Below are positions 46,535 to 56,058 of a stretch of 64,000 bases of DNA, in pieces. A program made the translations under genes and the position numbers. Under the pieces are notes generated by a model that saw only the letters and a list, made by a program, of their open reading frames with translations, did no database searches and was not told where the DNA came from. Origin of the DNA: Kiloniella litopenaei (GTDB lineage Bacteria > Pseudomonadota > Alphaproteobacteria > Kiloniellales > Kiloniellaceae); assembly GCF_000982415.1 (NCBI RefSeq), contig NZ_LANI01000003.1, positions 372,001 to 436,000 on the forward strand. The letters are read 5' to 3'. Position 1 is the first letter of the stretch, and every line of letters starts with the position of its first letter.

Positions 46535-47491
46535 ATGTCACAGAGGATCAAGGTTCTTATTAATGCAATCAAGGATCAAGCCCTCAATATCAAGACCTAT
46601 GAACTTGTTAGTCCTGACGGCACCCCACTTCCCTCTTTTACCCCCGGGGCTCATATTGACTTCTTTCTAAGCAATGATCTGATCAGGCAATATTCCCTGT
46701 CCAATTCTGCCGATGAGAGAAACAGATATGTAGTTGGTATCCAAAAAGAAGAACAAGGCCGTGGCGGATCACGTCTTATCCACGATCAATTCAAGGTTGG
46801 TGACGAAATCGAAATTTCCTCCCCTAGAAATAACTTCGAGCTGGATGAGACAGCCCAACGCTATAAACTGATTGCGGGGGGAATTGGCATTACACCTATT
46901 ATGTCTATGGCCCGTCGATTAAAAGCTATCGGCAAACCCTTTCAGCTCTATTACGCCTGTCGTAATGAACAGCGGGCCGCTTTCATCGAAGAACTGAGAT
47001 CAACTGAACTCTCAAAGCATGTGGTGCTGTCTTATGATGATGTTCACGGACCTCTCAACACCCTGGCTCTCTTCGGGCGCCCTGAACCAAACGTACAGAT
47101 ATATTGCTGTGGCCCGACGGGGTTGATGGATGCCGTTAAATCAGCGACCGTTTCCTGGCCAGAAGAAAGTGTTCGGTTTGAACATTTCTCTGCTGGCGAA
47201 GACACTGGCTCGCGAAAAGATGATGGCAGTTTCGATGTCGTTATCCAAAGTACGGGGCGTGTTTTACAAATACCAGCAGATAAAAGCATACTGAGCGTTC
47301 TGGAAGAAAATGGCATCTTTATCGATCATGCCTGTTGCGAAGGAATCTGTGGCACATGTGAAACAGGCCTTATTGACGGAGAGGCTGACCACAGGGACAT
47401 GATTTTAACCGAAGCAGAAAAAGAGAAGAATCAACAGATCATGGTTTGTTGTTCCAGAGCAAAAACACCTATACTAACACTCGATCTCTAA
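46535..47491 (+). CDS. PDR/VanB family ferredoxin-linked oxidoreductase (FMN/FAD-NAD-2Fe2S)
   Basis: About 318 aa. In order: flavin domain (RQYSLSNSADERNRYVVGIQ), NAD domain (KLIAGGIGITPIMSMA and IYCCGPTGLMDAV) and a C-terminal 2Fe-2S ferredoxin with ligands in DHACCEGICGTCETG and a later Cys near IMVCCSRAK. The DHRD stretch is typical of VanB-type reductases that serve Rieske oxygenases. ATG 46535 has GGGAG upstream; the earlier start at 46457 adds unrelated residues. No oxygenase gene is directly adjacent; the gbcA-like gene is 3.5 kb downstream, with its own reductase. Confidence 0.9.
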   Translation: MSQRIKVLINAIKDQALNIKTYELVSPDGTPLPSFTPGAHIDFFLSNDLIRQYSLSNSADERNRYVVGIQKEEQGRGGSRLIHDQFKVGDEIEISSPRNNFELDETAQRYKLIAGGIGITPIMSMARRLKAIGKPFQLYYACRNEQRAAFIEELRSTELSKHVVLSYDDVHGPLNTLALFGRPEPNVQIYCCGPTGLMDAVKSATVSWPEESVRFEHFSAGEDTGSRKDDGSFDVVIQSTGRVLQIPADKSILSVLEENGIFIDHACCEGICGTCETGLIDGEADHRDMILTEAEKEKNQQIMVCCSRAKTPILTLDL

Positions 47492-47635
47492 TACCTATTC
47501 GTCAACATACCATACTGTAAAAAAACACTCTTTTCAGCTTACGTATAAACACGTGGTAGCATCGAACTCTTTTCTGATTTATCATGCACGCAGTTTAATT
47601 CTTTTTCAGTTACCGATCCAATTCAGGGGAAATTT

Positions 47636-47800
47636 ATGACCTATTTCAAACTTGTACTTGCAGCTCTTTTCATTACTGGCCTCAGTGCCTGCTCACCAGA
47701 AGTTGGCAGTCAGGAATGGTGTGATGCATTGAAAGAAAAACCCAAAGGCGATTGGTCAGCCAATGAAGCTACTGATTTTGCAAAACACTGTATTCTATAA
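47636..47800 (+). CDS. DUF3012 family small lipoprotein
   Basis: 54 aa. Signal sequence with lipobox LSAC (residues 16-19), followed by the DUF3012 pattern PEVGSQEWCDALKEKPKGDW and ATDFAKHCIL. AGGGGAAA lies just upstream of ATG 47636. Too short for most ORF cutoffs. Function unknown; two conserved Cys besides the lipid-bearing one. It lies 28 bases before the esterase gene. Confidence 0.88.
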   Translation: MTYFKLVLAALFITGLSACSPEVGSQEWCDALKEKPKGDWSANEATDFAKHCIL

Positions 47801-47827
47801 AGCACTTCATTTTTAAAGGGTATATCT

Positions 47828-48823
47828 ATGAGTGAGGGGCTGGATAAAGAACTTCAGGAATTTGTCTCTGTATCAGAAAGCTTTTCCACACCGGGAACAA
47901 GTGATCTGAACGATATCAGAGCCAGCTATAACCTGATGTGTCAGCATTACAACACCCCTCACCCCAAGGATATCAAGGTTCTGGAAGGTGCCGTCGAAGG
48001 CCCGGAAGGTGACATACCGATCCGGGTTTATCGTCCTGTCGAGGCAACGTCGACAGAAACGATCGGTGATATCCCCCAAAACACATTAATTAAACTGCCA
48101 ACTCTCTTGTATTTTCATGGCGGTGGCTGGGTTTTGGGTGATCTGGACAGTCATGATGCCATTACGGCTGACCTTGCCAGTCAGGCAAAGGTACAGGTCA
48201 TCGCTGTCGATTACCGTTTAGCACCCGAACACGTGTATCCCGCCGCCTTGGATGATTGTTGGGCCGTTTATCAGGCCATTACAGAAAACCCGGATATCTT
48301 CGGGGCCGACAGTGAACGTTTAGTCATTGGTGGCGATTCAGCTGGCGCTTCATTGGCCGCAAGCGTTGCCCTTATTGCACGGGACATAAACCTGCTGGGC
48401 TTTAACGCCCCGTCACTCAAGGGTCAGTTATTAATCTATCCTGCCCTGACAAGTGAAGACCTCCCCTCTCGGACCACACAGGCACAGGCACCTCTATTCA
48501 GTACGCCCGATTTGGATAACTTCATCGACTATTATCTCGGACATCAAGCCACCGAAGAAAACAGGCAGGATTTTAAAGTTTTCCCGGCACAAGCTGACGA
48601 TTTTTCAAAGCTTCCAGCCACCTTCATCACTGCGGCAGAGCTTGATCCTCTGGCTGATGACGGCCCTGATTACGCGGACAAACTAAAAGCGGCCGATGTT
48701 CAGGTAAAATCCCTTGTTGAACCCGGTTTGATGCATGGCTGGCTTCGCGCCCGTAACAGCAGCCCAAGAGCCGCACAGGCCTTTTCCAGAATTGTGCTGG
48801 CCCTCAAAGATTTATCAACGTGA
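47828..48823 (+). CDS. Alpha/beta hydrolase, hormone-sensitive-lipase-like esterase
   Basis: 331 aa. HSL family: oxyanion motif FHGGGWVLGDLDSHD and nucleophile elbow GGDSAGASLA (Ser near residue 170). The Asp is in AELDPLADDGPDY and the His in LMHGWLRA. ATG 47828. Acts on short acyl esters in related proteins; natural substrate unknown. Confidence 0.88.
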   Translation: MSEGLDKELQEFVSVSESFSTPGTSDLNDIRASYNLMCQHYNTPHPKDIKVLEGAVEGPEGDIPIRVYRPVEATSTETIGDIPQNTLIKLPTLLYFHGGGWVLGDLDSHDAITADLASQAKVQVIAVDYRLAPEHVYPAALDDCWAVYQAITENPDIFGADSERLVIGGDSAGASLAASVALIARDINLLGFNAPSLKGQLLIYPALTSEDLPSRTTQAQAPLFSTPDLDNFIDYYLGHQATEENRQDFKVFPAQADDFSKLPATFITAAELDPLADDGPDYADKLKAADVQVKSLVEPGLMHGWLRARNSSPRAAQAFSRIVLALKDLST

Positions 48824-48825
48824 AC

Positions 48826-48859
48826 ACCTGATCCCTATTTAGACCTGATCCCTATATAG
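48826..48859. repeat. Tandem 17-bp duplication after the esterase gene
   Basis: ACCTGATCCCTATTTAG (48826-48842) followed directly by ACCTGATCCCTATATAG (48843-48859), one base different. Intergenic, 3' of the esterase gene, which shares this space with a convergent O-methyltransferase. Confidence 0.7.
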
Positions 48860-48889
48860 AACTGCCTGGTACTTGCTGCCTTTTCACGC

Positions 48890-49552
48890 TCAACTGTGCT
48901 TTTTCCGAACCAGCGTCATGCCGTCTGAAAAGGGAAGTGTCACCATTTCCACCCGTTCGTCTTTGACAATGGTTTGATTCAATCGGCGAATGGCATCAGT
49001 AATCGGTTCGCTCACAGACGGCTTGGCGACGTTTCCATACCAAAGAACATTATCAATCACCAGCAAGCCATCCGGCATTAGAATTTTCAGACAAGCTTCG
49101 TAATATTCAGGATAACGCTCTTTATCCGCATCAAGAAAAATCAGATCAAATTCAAGTCCCTTGTCCTGCAGTCTGGCAACCTCTGCCAAGGCATCACACA
49201 GACGGAGTTCTATTTTATCCTCGACACCGGCCTCCAGCCAAAAGGTCTCGGCAATATCGGTGAACTTCTTTTGATTATCCAACCCCAGCAGCACACCATC
49301 ATCAGGTAATGCCCTGGCCATACACAAACTGCTGTAGCCGGTAAACACGCCAATTTCCAAAACTGACCTTGCCTTGAGCATCTTGACCAGAAAGAACAGA
49401 AACTGTCCCTGTTCCGGACACACCTGCATATGGCCGAATCTCATTTGCAGCGTTTCTTCTCGCAATCGAGCCAAAAGCGGATCTTCGCGCCCTCCGAAGC
49501 GTATGAGATACTCCTGAAGTTCATCCGTAATAGAAACATGTCGAGAATTCAT
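48890..49552 (-). CDS. Class I SAM-dependent O-methyltransferase (caffeoyl-CoA type)
   Basis: 220 aa. SAM-binding motif VLEIGVFTGYSSLCMARALP, metal/substrate segment FDLIFLDADKERYPEYYEACL and LLVIDNVLWYGNV match the bacterial O-methyltransferase family (catechol/caffeoyl-CoA-like). ATG 49552. It is divergent from the cobalamin-riboswitch transcript. Substrate unknown. Confidence 0.88.
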   Translation of the reverse strand: MNSRHVSITDELQEYLIRFGGREDPLLARLREETLQMRFGHMQVCPEQGQFLFFLVKMLKARSVLEIGVFTGYSSLCMARALPDDGVLLGLDNQKKFTDIAETFWLEAGVEDKIELRLCDALAEVARLQDKGLEFDLIFLDADKERYPEYYEACLKILMPDGLLVIDNVLWYGNVAKPSVSEPITDAIRRLNQTIVKDERVEMVTLPFSDGMTLVRKKHS

Positions 49553-49732
49553 AAAAAAAATTCCATGATTTTCAAATATTCACGACATCTTTTACCATAG
49601 TAACGACCTATTTCGACAAGCATAATTGACAGTGTCGCAAACGTCGGTCTCGTTGTCGTTTTTCAAGGCGACCACGCGACATGCTTTCATAAAATTAGCT
49701 ATAGAAATAAATTTAATAATGACAACTCCTAC

Positions 49733-49975
49733 AGGTGTTTCATGGAATTAAAGGTTTGATTTCATGAAAATAATTGGGAAGTCGGTCCGCGCAAATTCAC
49801 GTCCCACAGCGCAAACCCGACGCTGCCCCCGCAACGGTAGGAGAGGAATAGAGACCACACGGTATCCACTGGATTAACTCTGGGAAGGATGTGATCTCTG
49901 CCATAATTTATGGCCCTCTCGAGCCCGGAAACCAGCCTGAGGCAAGTCTAGTAGTCGCGGTGGGCGATTGGAACG
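49733..49975 (+). ncRNA. Cobalamin (B12) riboswitch
   Basis: Aptamer segments seen in order: GGGAAGTCGGT (49776-49786), CCGAC (49817-49821) pairing with GTCGG, the highly conserved core GCTGCCCCCGCAACGGTA (49822-49839), CCACTGG and TGGGAAGG (49881-49888), and a B12-box region GAGCCCGGAAACCAGCCTGA (49921-49940). This is a near-textbook cobalamin aptamer. It is followed by about 130 bases of expression platform before the Rieske gene. Boundaries are approximate; the aptamer likely ends near 49960. Most of the 552-base gap 49553-50104 is this leader. Confidence 0.93.
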
Positions 49976-50104
49976 ACCTGTTGATCTTTGCACAGCATAG
50001 AAGCGTGCCAAAGACACTGCTGTTCCTTATCCCCGTCGCTCGTCAGAATTTACCACTCAGAGAACAATATCTGAGAAACGCTTGTTGCTGGATAGGACCG
50101 AGAG

Positions 50105-51355
50105 ATGACTGTATCAGCCCACGACACAATGTTTGACCTGCTTCGCAGTAAAAAACAGAACTACAGCCTACCGCGAGAATTCTATAACGATCCGGATTTC
50201 TTCAAGCTCGATATGGAACACGTCTTCGGGAAATCATGGATTTTTGCCGGTCTGGTTTGCGACATCCCCAAGCCGGGAAACTTCTTTACCCTGTCAATTG
50301 GTGATGATCCCCTGGTGATTGTCAGAGACGACAACAGCGAAATCCACGCAATCTATAACACCTGTCGCCATCGGGGTTCCAAAGTCTGCCTGGAAGAAAA
50401 GGGACACACTGCAAAACTGGTTTGTCCCTATCACCAATGGACCTACAATCTAGATGGCAACCTGCTTTTTGCCGGTAACATGGGCGAAGGTTTCAATCCT
50501 GCCGATTTCCCCTTGAGAAAAGCGAACATTGGCATTGCTGGCGGTATGATCTTTGTCTGCCTTGACGAAAATCCCCCGGCATTTGCCCCCTTTAAAGAAG
50601 CGGTTGAGCCTTTCTTGAAGCCACATGCATTGGACAGGGCAAAAGTAGCCCATGAGATCACAATCAGTGAAAAGGCTAACTGGAAGCTGGTGATCGAAAA
50701 CAATCGCGAATGTTATCACTGCAATGGCTCACACCCCGAGCTTCTGAATTCACTGCTCGAATTCGACAATACAGATGATCCCCGCGCCACCCCCGAGTTC
50801 AAAGCACTGGTCGCGAAAAAAGCAAGTGACTGGGATGCCCTGGGCATCGCCCATGAAAGTACCCCGCACAATCTGGAATTCCGCGCTGTGCGCATGCCGT
50901 TGGCTGAGGGCATTCATTCCATGACCATGGATGGAAGCGTCGCCTGTCAGAAGCTGATGGGGGATCTTACCGACCCTGATATGGGGTCAATGCGGTTATT
51001 GCACCTGCCCAATACCTGGAACCATTTCATGGGGGATCATTCCATTGTCTTTCGCGTGATGCCCGTTGGTCCGCAAGAGACATTGGTGACAACCAAATGG
51101 ATTGTCCACGAAGGTGCCGTAGAAGGCGTCGATTATGATCTGGAAAAAATGGTCAAGGTCTGGAACGCCACAAATCATCAGGACAGAGAGCTGGCGGAAA
51201 ACAATCAACTGGGTATTAATTCGAAAGCATACCAGCCCGGTCCTTATGCTGAAGGTGCCGAGTTTGGCGTTATCAACTTCATTAACTGGTATAGCGCCCA
51301 TATGCTCGGAAAACTGTTTGACCCGGCCAAAATTCAACTCGCTGCTGGCGAATAA
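50105..51355 (+). CDS. gbcA: Rieske [2Fe-2S] aromatic-ring-type oxygenase, glycine-betaine-demethylase-like (alpha subunit)
   Basis: 416 aa. The Rieske cluster ligands are in CRHRGSK and CPYHQW (C-x-H, then C-x2-H). The mononuclear iron site is in ENNRECYHCNGSHPE (two His). Size and overall sequence fit GbcA, which oxidatively demethylates glycine betaine to dimethylglycine, and related quaternary-amine Rieske enzymes (carnitine and stachydrine demethylases). The substrate assignment is by similarity and by the gbcB partner. ATG 50105 is preceded by GAG; the gene is downstream of a B12 riboswitch. Confidence 0.85.
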   Translation: MTVSAHDTMFDLLRSKKQNYSLPREFYNDPDFFKLDMEHVFGKSWIFAGLVCDIPKPGNFFTLSIGDDPLVIVRDDNSEIHAIYNTCRHRGSKVCLEEKGHTAKLVCPYHQWTYNLDGNLLFAGNMGEGFNPADFPLRKANIGIAGGMIFVCLDENPPAFAPFKEAVEPFLKPHALDRAKVAHEITISEKANWKLVIENNRECYHCNGSHPELLNSLLEFDNTDDPRATPEFKALVAKKASDWDALGIAHESTPHNLEFRAVRMPLAEGIHSMTMDGSVACQKLMGDLTDPDMGSMRLLHLPNTWNHFMGDHSIVFRVMPVGPQETLVTTKWIVHEGAVEGVDYDLEKMVKVWNATNHQDRELAENNQLGINSKAYQPGPYAEGAEFGVINFINWYSAHMLGKLFDPAKIQLAAGE

Positions 51356-51449
51356 ATATTTCTATCAACACAGTAAATCTAAGAGGGCGCAAAGCTGCGT
51401 CCTCAATAATCAAAAAGCCCAAAAGGGCGACTAATTGGGGAACTCTACA

Positions 51450-52547
51450 ATGGCTGAACTAGCTGTTAAGCAGGCTATCAGAGATTTGAACACAACAACG
51501 CCGTGGGATAGCCACTCGCAGATGTTAGAGTGCGTGATGATCCTTCAGGATACACATGACGTCAAAACTTTTTGCTTTCAAACCACAGACAACAGCTGGT
51601 TCCGTTACCTACCCGGACAGTTCATTACCATTGAACTGGAAATTGACGGCAAACCCGTTCTACGAACCTACACCCTGTCTTCCAGTCCATCCCGCCCCTT
51701 GTCTATTTCCATCACCGTTAAGGCAAACAAAGATGGTTACGCATCTCGCTGGTTACACGAAAACCTGAAAGAGGGGGATAAAATCAAGGCTCATGGCCCC
51801 GCAGGTCTCTTTACTCTGCACAACCACATGGCAGATAAATATCTCTTCATTTCAGGCGGGGCAGGCATTACACCGACACTTTCCATGACGCGCTGGCTTT
51901 TTGATTATGGTATCCACACAGATGTGCATTTCATTCACTGCGCGCGCACACCTTCGGACATTATCGCCCGCCGAGAACTGGAAAGCATGAGCGCACGTGT
52001 CAGCGACATTAAGGTTGCCTTCGCCTGTGAAGAACCCGATCCATACGGTGCCTGGACTGGCTATACCGGCCGCCTCAATCAATTGATGCTGGAACTGATT
52101 TCACCGGATTATCAGGATCGGGAAATCTTCTGTTGTGGGCCTGCCCCCTTTATGCAGGCCGTGCGAGATATTCTGAATGCCGCGGGCTTTAACATGGACC
52201 AATACCATGAAGAAAGTTTTGACGCGCCGATCATCGAAGAAGAAGATCGTCCAGATCATGATGACGTTATCATTGATGACGATGCCAAATCCTCTGTAAC
52301 CTTCACAAAGTCCAAAAAAGATACTCGCGTTCAGGAATCAGACACAATTCTGGCCGCTGCCAAGAAAACAGGTCTTCATATTCCAAGTGCCTGTCAGTTT
52401 GGTGTTTGTGGAACCTGTAAGGTTAAAAAGATTTCCGGCGAGGTCCACATGGTCCATAACGGTGGCATTACCCAGGAACAGATCGACGATGGTTATGTTC
52501 TGGCCTGCTGTTCCAATCCGTTAGGGGATGTCGTTATCGACTTCTAA
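51450..52547 (+). CDS. gbcB: Ferredoxin reductase partner of GbcA (GbcB-like)
   Basis: About 365 aa. FAD (RTYTLSSSPSRPLSISITVK) and NAD domains (SGGAGITPTLSMTRW and FCCGPAPFMQAV), then a C-terminal 2Fe-2S ferredoxin, ligands in CQFGVCGTC and a fourth Cys in LACCSN. Layout is that of the GbcB type. TTG 51435 precedes, but ATG 51450 has GGGGA upstream and fits the family start. 94 bases after gbcA, likely cotranscribed and under the same B12 riboswitch. Confidence 0.88.
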   Translation: MAELAVKQAIRDLNTTTPWDSHSQMLECVMILQDTHDVKTFCFQTTDNSWFRYLPGQFITIELEIDGKPVLRTYTLSSSPSRPLSISITVKANKDGYASRWLHENLKEGDKIKAHGPAGLFTLHNHMADKYLFISGGAGITPTLSMTRWLFDYGIHTDVHFIHCARTPSDIIARRELESMSARVSDIKVAFACEEPDPYGAWTGYTGRLNQLMLELISPDYQDREIFCCGPAPFMQAVRDILNAAGFNMDQYHEESFDAPIIEEEDRPDHDDVIIDDDAKSSVTFTKSKKDTRVQESDTILAAAKKTGLHIPSACQFGVCGTCKVKKISGEVHMVHNGGITQEQIDDGYVLACCSNPLGDVVIDF

Positions 52548-52723
52548 AACACGTTTGTCGCAGAGATGATTACGCACCGGGTCATCTCTGCACAACCAAT
52601 GCCCCCTGTAAAACGCCCTTGTGCCTAATGGTCACAAATCTTTTCCCAACTTTCCTGTCGTCTCTTCAAATTTCTGACGCTATTGTTGATCACAAACAAA
52701 CGAAAACAGGGAAGCAAGAGATC

Positions 52724-53569
52724 ATGAAATTACTGCGATACGGCCCTATTGATCAGGAAAAACCCGGATTATTGGACCATCAAGGGCAAATCCGTGATCT
52801 TTCCGGGATCATTGACGACATCAATGGTAAAAACCTTAATTCCCAAACCCTTGCAAAGATACAGGAACTGGACCCTGTGACATTACCATTGGTCGAGGGC
52901 ACACCAAGAATAGGCCCTTGTATAACAAATGTGGGAAAAGTCATCTGTATCGGCCTGAATTATCACGACCACGCCAAGGAAGTCGGGGCAAAACCAACCC
53001 CGGAACCGCGTATCTTTATGAAGGCGACATCCTCAATTTCCGGCCCCTATGATGATGTTGAAATCCCAAGGGGATCAGAAAAAACGGACTGGGAAGTCGA
53101 GCTAGGCGTCGTCATCGGAAAAAAAGCCAAATACATCGAAATTGATCAGGCAATGGACTATGTAGCGGGTTACTGCCTTGCCAACGATGTATCAGAGCGT
53201 GATTTTCAAATGCATCGGTCTGGACAATGGGTAAAGGGCAAAAGCCATGACACCTTTTGTCCTCTTGGTCCATGGTTGGTCTCCCAAGATGAAATTAAAG
53301 ATCCGCATCAGCTCTCGATTTGGCTGGAAGTTGATGGCAAACGTTATCAAGACAGCTCGACAAGCAACCTTGTCCATCGTATCCCGGAGACAATCGCACA
53401 TCTCAGTCATTTCATGACACTTTTACCCGGTGATGTAATTTTAACGGGAACACCATCCGGTGTGGGCATGGGCATAAAACCAGATCCACTTTTCCTTAAA
53501 CCGGGCATGACAATGGAGCTGGGTATAGAAGGGCTTGGCACACAGAAGCAACTTGCTGTACTGGCTTGA
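52724..53569 (+). CDS. Fumarylacetoacetate hydrolase family protein
   Basis: About 281 aa. FAH fold with VICIGLNYHDHAKEVG, FMKATSSISGP and metal-binding Glu pair in TDWEVELGVVIG, then GYCLANDVSERDFQ and ILTGTPSGVGMG. Length and motifs fit the 2,4-diketo-3-deoxy acid/fumarylpyruvate hydrolase subfamily. The earlier start at 52619 is unlikely; ATG 52724 begins the family homology (MKLLRYG). 176 bases after gbcB, relation to that operon uncertain. Confidence 0.88.
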   Translation: MKLLRYGPIDQEKPGLLDHQGQIRDLSGIIDDINGKNLNSQTLAKIQELDPVTLPLVEGTPRIGPCITNVGKVICIGLNYHDHAKEVGAKPTPEPRIFMKATSSISGPYDDVEIPRGSEKTDWEVELGVVIGKKAKYIEIDQAMDYVAGYCLANDVSERDFQMHRSGQWVKGKSHDTFCPLGPWLVSQDEIKDPHQLSIWLEVDGKRYQDSSTSNLVHRIPETIAHLSHFMTLLPGDVILTGTPSGVGMGIKPDPLFLKPGMTMELGIEGLGTQKQLAVLA

Positions 53570-53747
53570 GTCATATCACAAAAAGCACCACCCTTTGCAT
53601 CTGAATATTTTTACATACAAAAAAAGAGTGTTAATTGAAATTTTATGCTTCCGTTTACGATAAATTATAGAAATACTGTCACCAACTATTAAAAAATGAA
53701 CAAATCTAGGCGCGGCAGGAAATTGAGCCAACTAATAGGACACAGTA

Positions 53748-54284
53748 TTGATAGCAAATTTAAAGAAGCTTCATAGCTATTGGAGTCAGAAGAAAAAACA
53801 CCGGCCCTTTCCTTCCAGAGAAGATCTAGACCCCGTTGATTTCCATTACGCCCTTGGTGATGTTTCTCTAATCGACGTTGATCAACCAGACAACGCCGAT
53901 AACCCTATTTATAAAATTCGTTTGTTGGGCAGTAACATTCAAGAACGCATTGGCAGTTCCTTTACCAACCGCAATCTGGAAGAGTTTCCCGAGGTCGGGT
54001 CTTTGCGGAAAATGCTTGTCGCCTACCGAGAAGTATTAAAAACCAAAGAGCCTTTGGCCTATACCAGCTTTTTTGAAACCGATGAAAAAAAACAGCCATT
54101 CATATGTTGTATATGGCCACTTTCCACGGATGGAGAAAAAATTAACATGCTGCTCTGCTGTCGCGAACACATTATCGATCACTCGCTCTTACCAGATCAG
54201 TCATCTCAATTTTGTACGTCAAAAACCTGGCCTTATAGCGAGTGGAGTAGTTCGCCACTGTTTTCGGCCCTGACTCAAGAGTAA
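53748..54284 (+). CDS. PAS_5-domain protein
   Basis: 178 aa. Pattern HSYWSQKKKHRPFPSREDLDPVDFHYALGDVSLIDV followed by YKIRLLGSNIQERIGSSFTNRNLEEFP matches the PAS_5 (DUF1332-like) alphaproteobacterial family. No output domain, so a stand-alone sensor or regulatory module. TTG 53748 has AGGA eight bases before it and no ATG lies nearby. Role unknown. Confidence 0.75.
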   Translation: MIANLKKLHSYWSQKKKHRPFPSREDLDPVDFHYALGDVSLIDVDQPDNADNPIYKIRLLGSNIQERIGSSFTNRNLEEFPEVGSLRKMLVAYREVLKTKEPLAYTSFFETDEKKQPFICCIWPLSTDGEKINMLLCCREHIIDHSLLPDQSSQFCTSKTWPYSEWSSSPLFSALTQE

Positions 54285-54358
54285 CGAAACAATATCATTG
54301 TAAATAAGGCCCTGTACAAAGAGTACAGAGCCTATAGATACGGATTATTGATCCCTGT

Positions 54359-54826
54359 CTATCCACGACCACGGTATGGCGGAACTCCCTGATCCGGAAT
54401 CCAGATACCTTCTGGCGCCGGGCCTGACTGGTAGAAAACATCAATCGGAATACCGCCACGTGGATACCAATAACCGCCGATCCGCAGCCACTTTGGTTCC
54501 AAAAGCTCTTCGATACGTTTCCCGATAGAAACAGTGCAATCTTCGTGGAAAGCGCCGTGGTTCCGGAAAGACCCCAAAAACAGCTTGAGCGATTTACTTT
54601 CGACGAGCCAATCACCCGGTACGTAGTCGATCATCAGATGCGCAAAGTCCGGTTGCCCTGTTATAGGGCAAAGAGATGTGAATTCCGGCGCTGTAAAACG
54701 TACAACATAGCCAGATCCCTTTTGTGGATTGGCAACACGTTCCATCACAGCTTCTTCAGGGCTATCCGGTAATTTGCTATCGCCGCCAAGTTGGGTCAGA
54801 TTTGAATAGATGCTTTCTTCTGTCAT
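54359..54826 (-). CDS. queF: NADPH-dependent 7-cyano-7-deazaguanine reductase (QueF, short type)
   Basis: 155 aa unimodular QueF. Catalytic Cys in [19 protein letters not shown] and the QueF signature [23 protein letters not shown]. Reduces preQ0 to preQ1 in queuosine biosynthesis. ATG 54826. Lies 87 bases after queE on the same strand, completing the preQ1 route. Confidence 0.95.
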   Translation of the reverse strand: MTEESIYSNLTQLGGDSKLPDSPEEAVMERVANPQKGSGYVVRFTAPEFTSLCPITGQPDFAHLMIDYVPGDWLVESKSLKLFLGSFRNHGAFHEDCTVSIGKRIEELLEPKWLRIGGYWYPRGGIPIDVFYQSGPAPEGIWIPDQGVPPYRGRG

Positions 54827-54913
54827 TTCTTTCTAAGCTCCAATGCTCAAAAGCAGCCACCGTTTTTGGTTATGGGCAGCCAAAATCATAATATTAAAAG
54901 GGCCTCTGCCGGT

Positions 54914-55702
54914 CTAAACACCGCGTTCATTGCCCCATATTAAAACATGCAATTGCGGTAAAACCGTCGCGTCGTACCATTCGTCATCAACCACTTTGTC
55001 GATAAGCCATCGCATTCGGTCCATAACACCCGACATATCAATCGTGGGTTCCGTTTCTTCCACTGTACCCGGCGTATGATTTCCGGGTTGCAGATACATT
55101 CTTAACCCCGGGAACCGTCGATGCACTTCTTTTGCATAGGCATAGTCGCGATCATCAAAAACAACCACCTTCATAATGGTTTCTGTATCAGATCCAGCAG
55201 TAGCCACACAGTTCGCCAATAAATCCCAATCAGTTTCCATGTCCGACGACGGCGGTTTGGGGCTTAATGTCAGATTGTCCAGCTTTGAAAACCAGTCTTT
55301 GACCACACTGCCCTGTGTTTCCAAAGCAAAGCGATAGCCCTGTTCATGCCCCAGATCAATCAAGGCACCAAGCGGTTGAATGGCCGGATTCCCCCCGGAC
55401 AGAGACACAAGCAATGGCTTGCCACCGGAAAGCGAGGCAACTTCGGACATAATCGCAGCCGGAGACATGGGCTTCCACTGATCCCGAAAGCTTGAATCCA
55501 CCGCATAGAGCGTATCGCACCAACTACACCGGTAATCACACCCGCCCATACGCACAAAAACAGTTGGCAGGCCCGTTAAAGCCCCTTCCCCCTGTATGGT
55601 CGGGCCAAAGATTTCACTCACCTTTATAGTGCGCGCGTTCGGCGGTGCATCGGCAAACATTTTCATGCCCGATGTGTTGTCATTTGATGTGCCGGTAATC
55701 AT
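54914..55702 (-). CDS. queE: 7-carboxy-7-deazaguanine synthase (QueE, radical SAM)
   Basis: 262 aa. Radical SAM cluster motif C-x3-C-x2-C in [11 protein letters not shown], near residue 53. N-terminal [24 protein letters not shown] is typical. [15 protein letters not shown] is the SAM/substrate region. Converts CPH4 to CDG. Overlaps queD by four bases. Confidence 0.94.
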   Translation of the reverse strand: MITGTSNDNTSGMKMFADAPPNARTIKVSEIFGPTIQGEGALTGLPTVFVRMGGCDYRCSWCDTLYAVDSSFRDQWKPMSPAAIMSEVASLSGGKPLLVSLSGGNPAIQPLGALIDLGHEQGYRFALETQGSVVKDWFSKLDNLTLSPKPPSSDMETDWDLLANCVATAGSDTETIMKVVVFDDRDYAYAKEVHRRFPGLRMYLQPGNHTPGTVEETEPTIDMSGVMDRMRWLIDKVVDDEWYDATVLPQLHVLIWGNERGV

Positions 55703-56055
55703 GGTCTGTACTCGGCCCAGGTTTTGGGCGTTTCACTCACCCGCAGGGCTGTAACCTCTGGCCAGCGTTCAAATGCCCAGTCGAACAGATGCTTGGACAG
55801 CCGTTCTGCTGTAACATTATCATCCCCCAGGACTTCATTAAGGTGACGGTGATCCAGAACATCATCGATGTATTGTTTCAACTCGCTCAGCTCGAGATAA
55901 TCTCGAACAAAACCAGCTGAATTCAAATCTTCACCAGAGAGTTCGATCTCAACAATGTAGTTATGACCGTGCAACCGTGAACAGGGATGTCCTTCGGGAA
56001 CTCCCATCAACTGATGCGACGCAGAAAAAGTAAATTGCTTTGATATGCGGTACAT
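55699..56055 (-). CDS. queD: 6-carboxytetrahydropterin synthase (QueD)
   Basis: 118 aa. Zn site His residues in FSASHQL and [38 protein letters not shown] carries the catalytic His and the T-x-E motif. ATG 56055 is three bases after queC. Converts dihydroneopterin triphosphate to CPH4. Confidence 0.95.
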   Translation of the reverse strand: MYRISKQFTFSASHQLMGVPEGHPCSRLHGHNYIVEIELSGEDLNSAGFVRDYLELSELKQYIDDVLDHRHLNEVLGDDNVTAERLSKHLFDWAFERWPEVTALRVSETPKTWAEYRP

Positions 56056-56058
56056 CCA

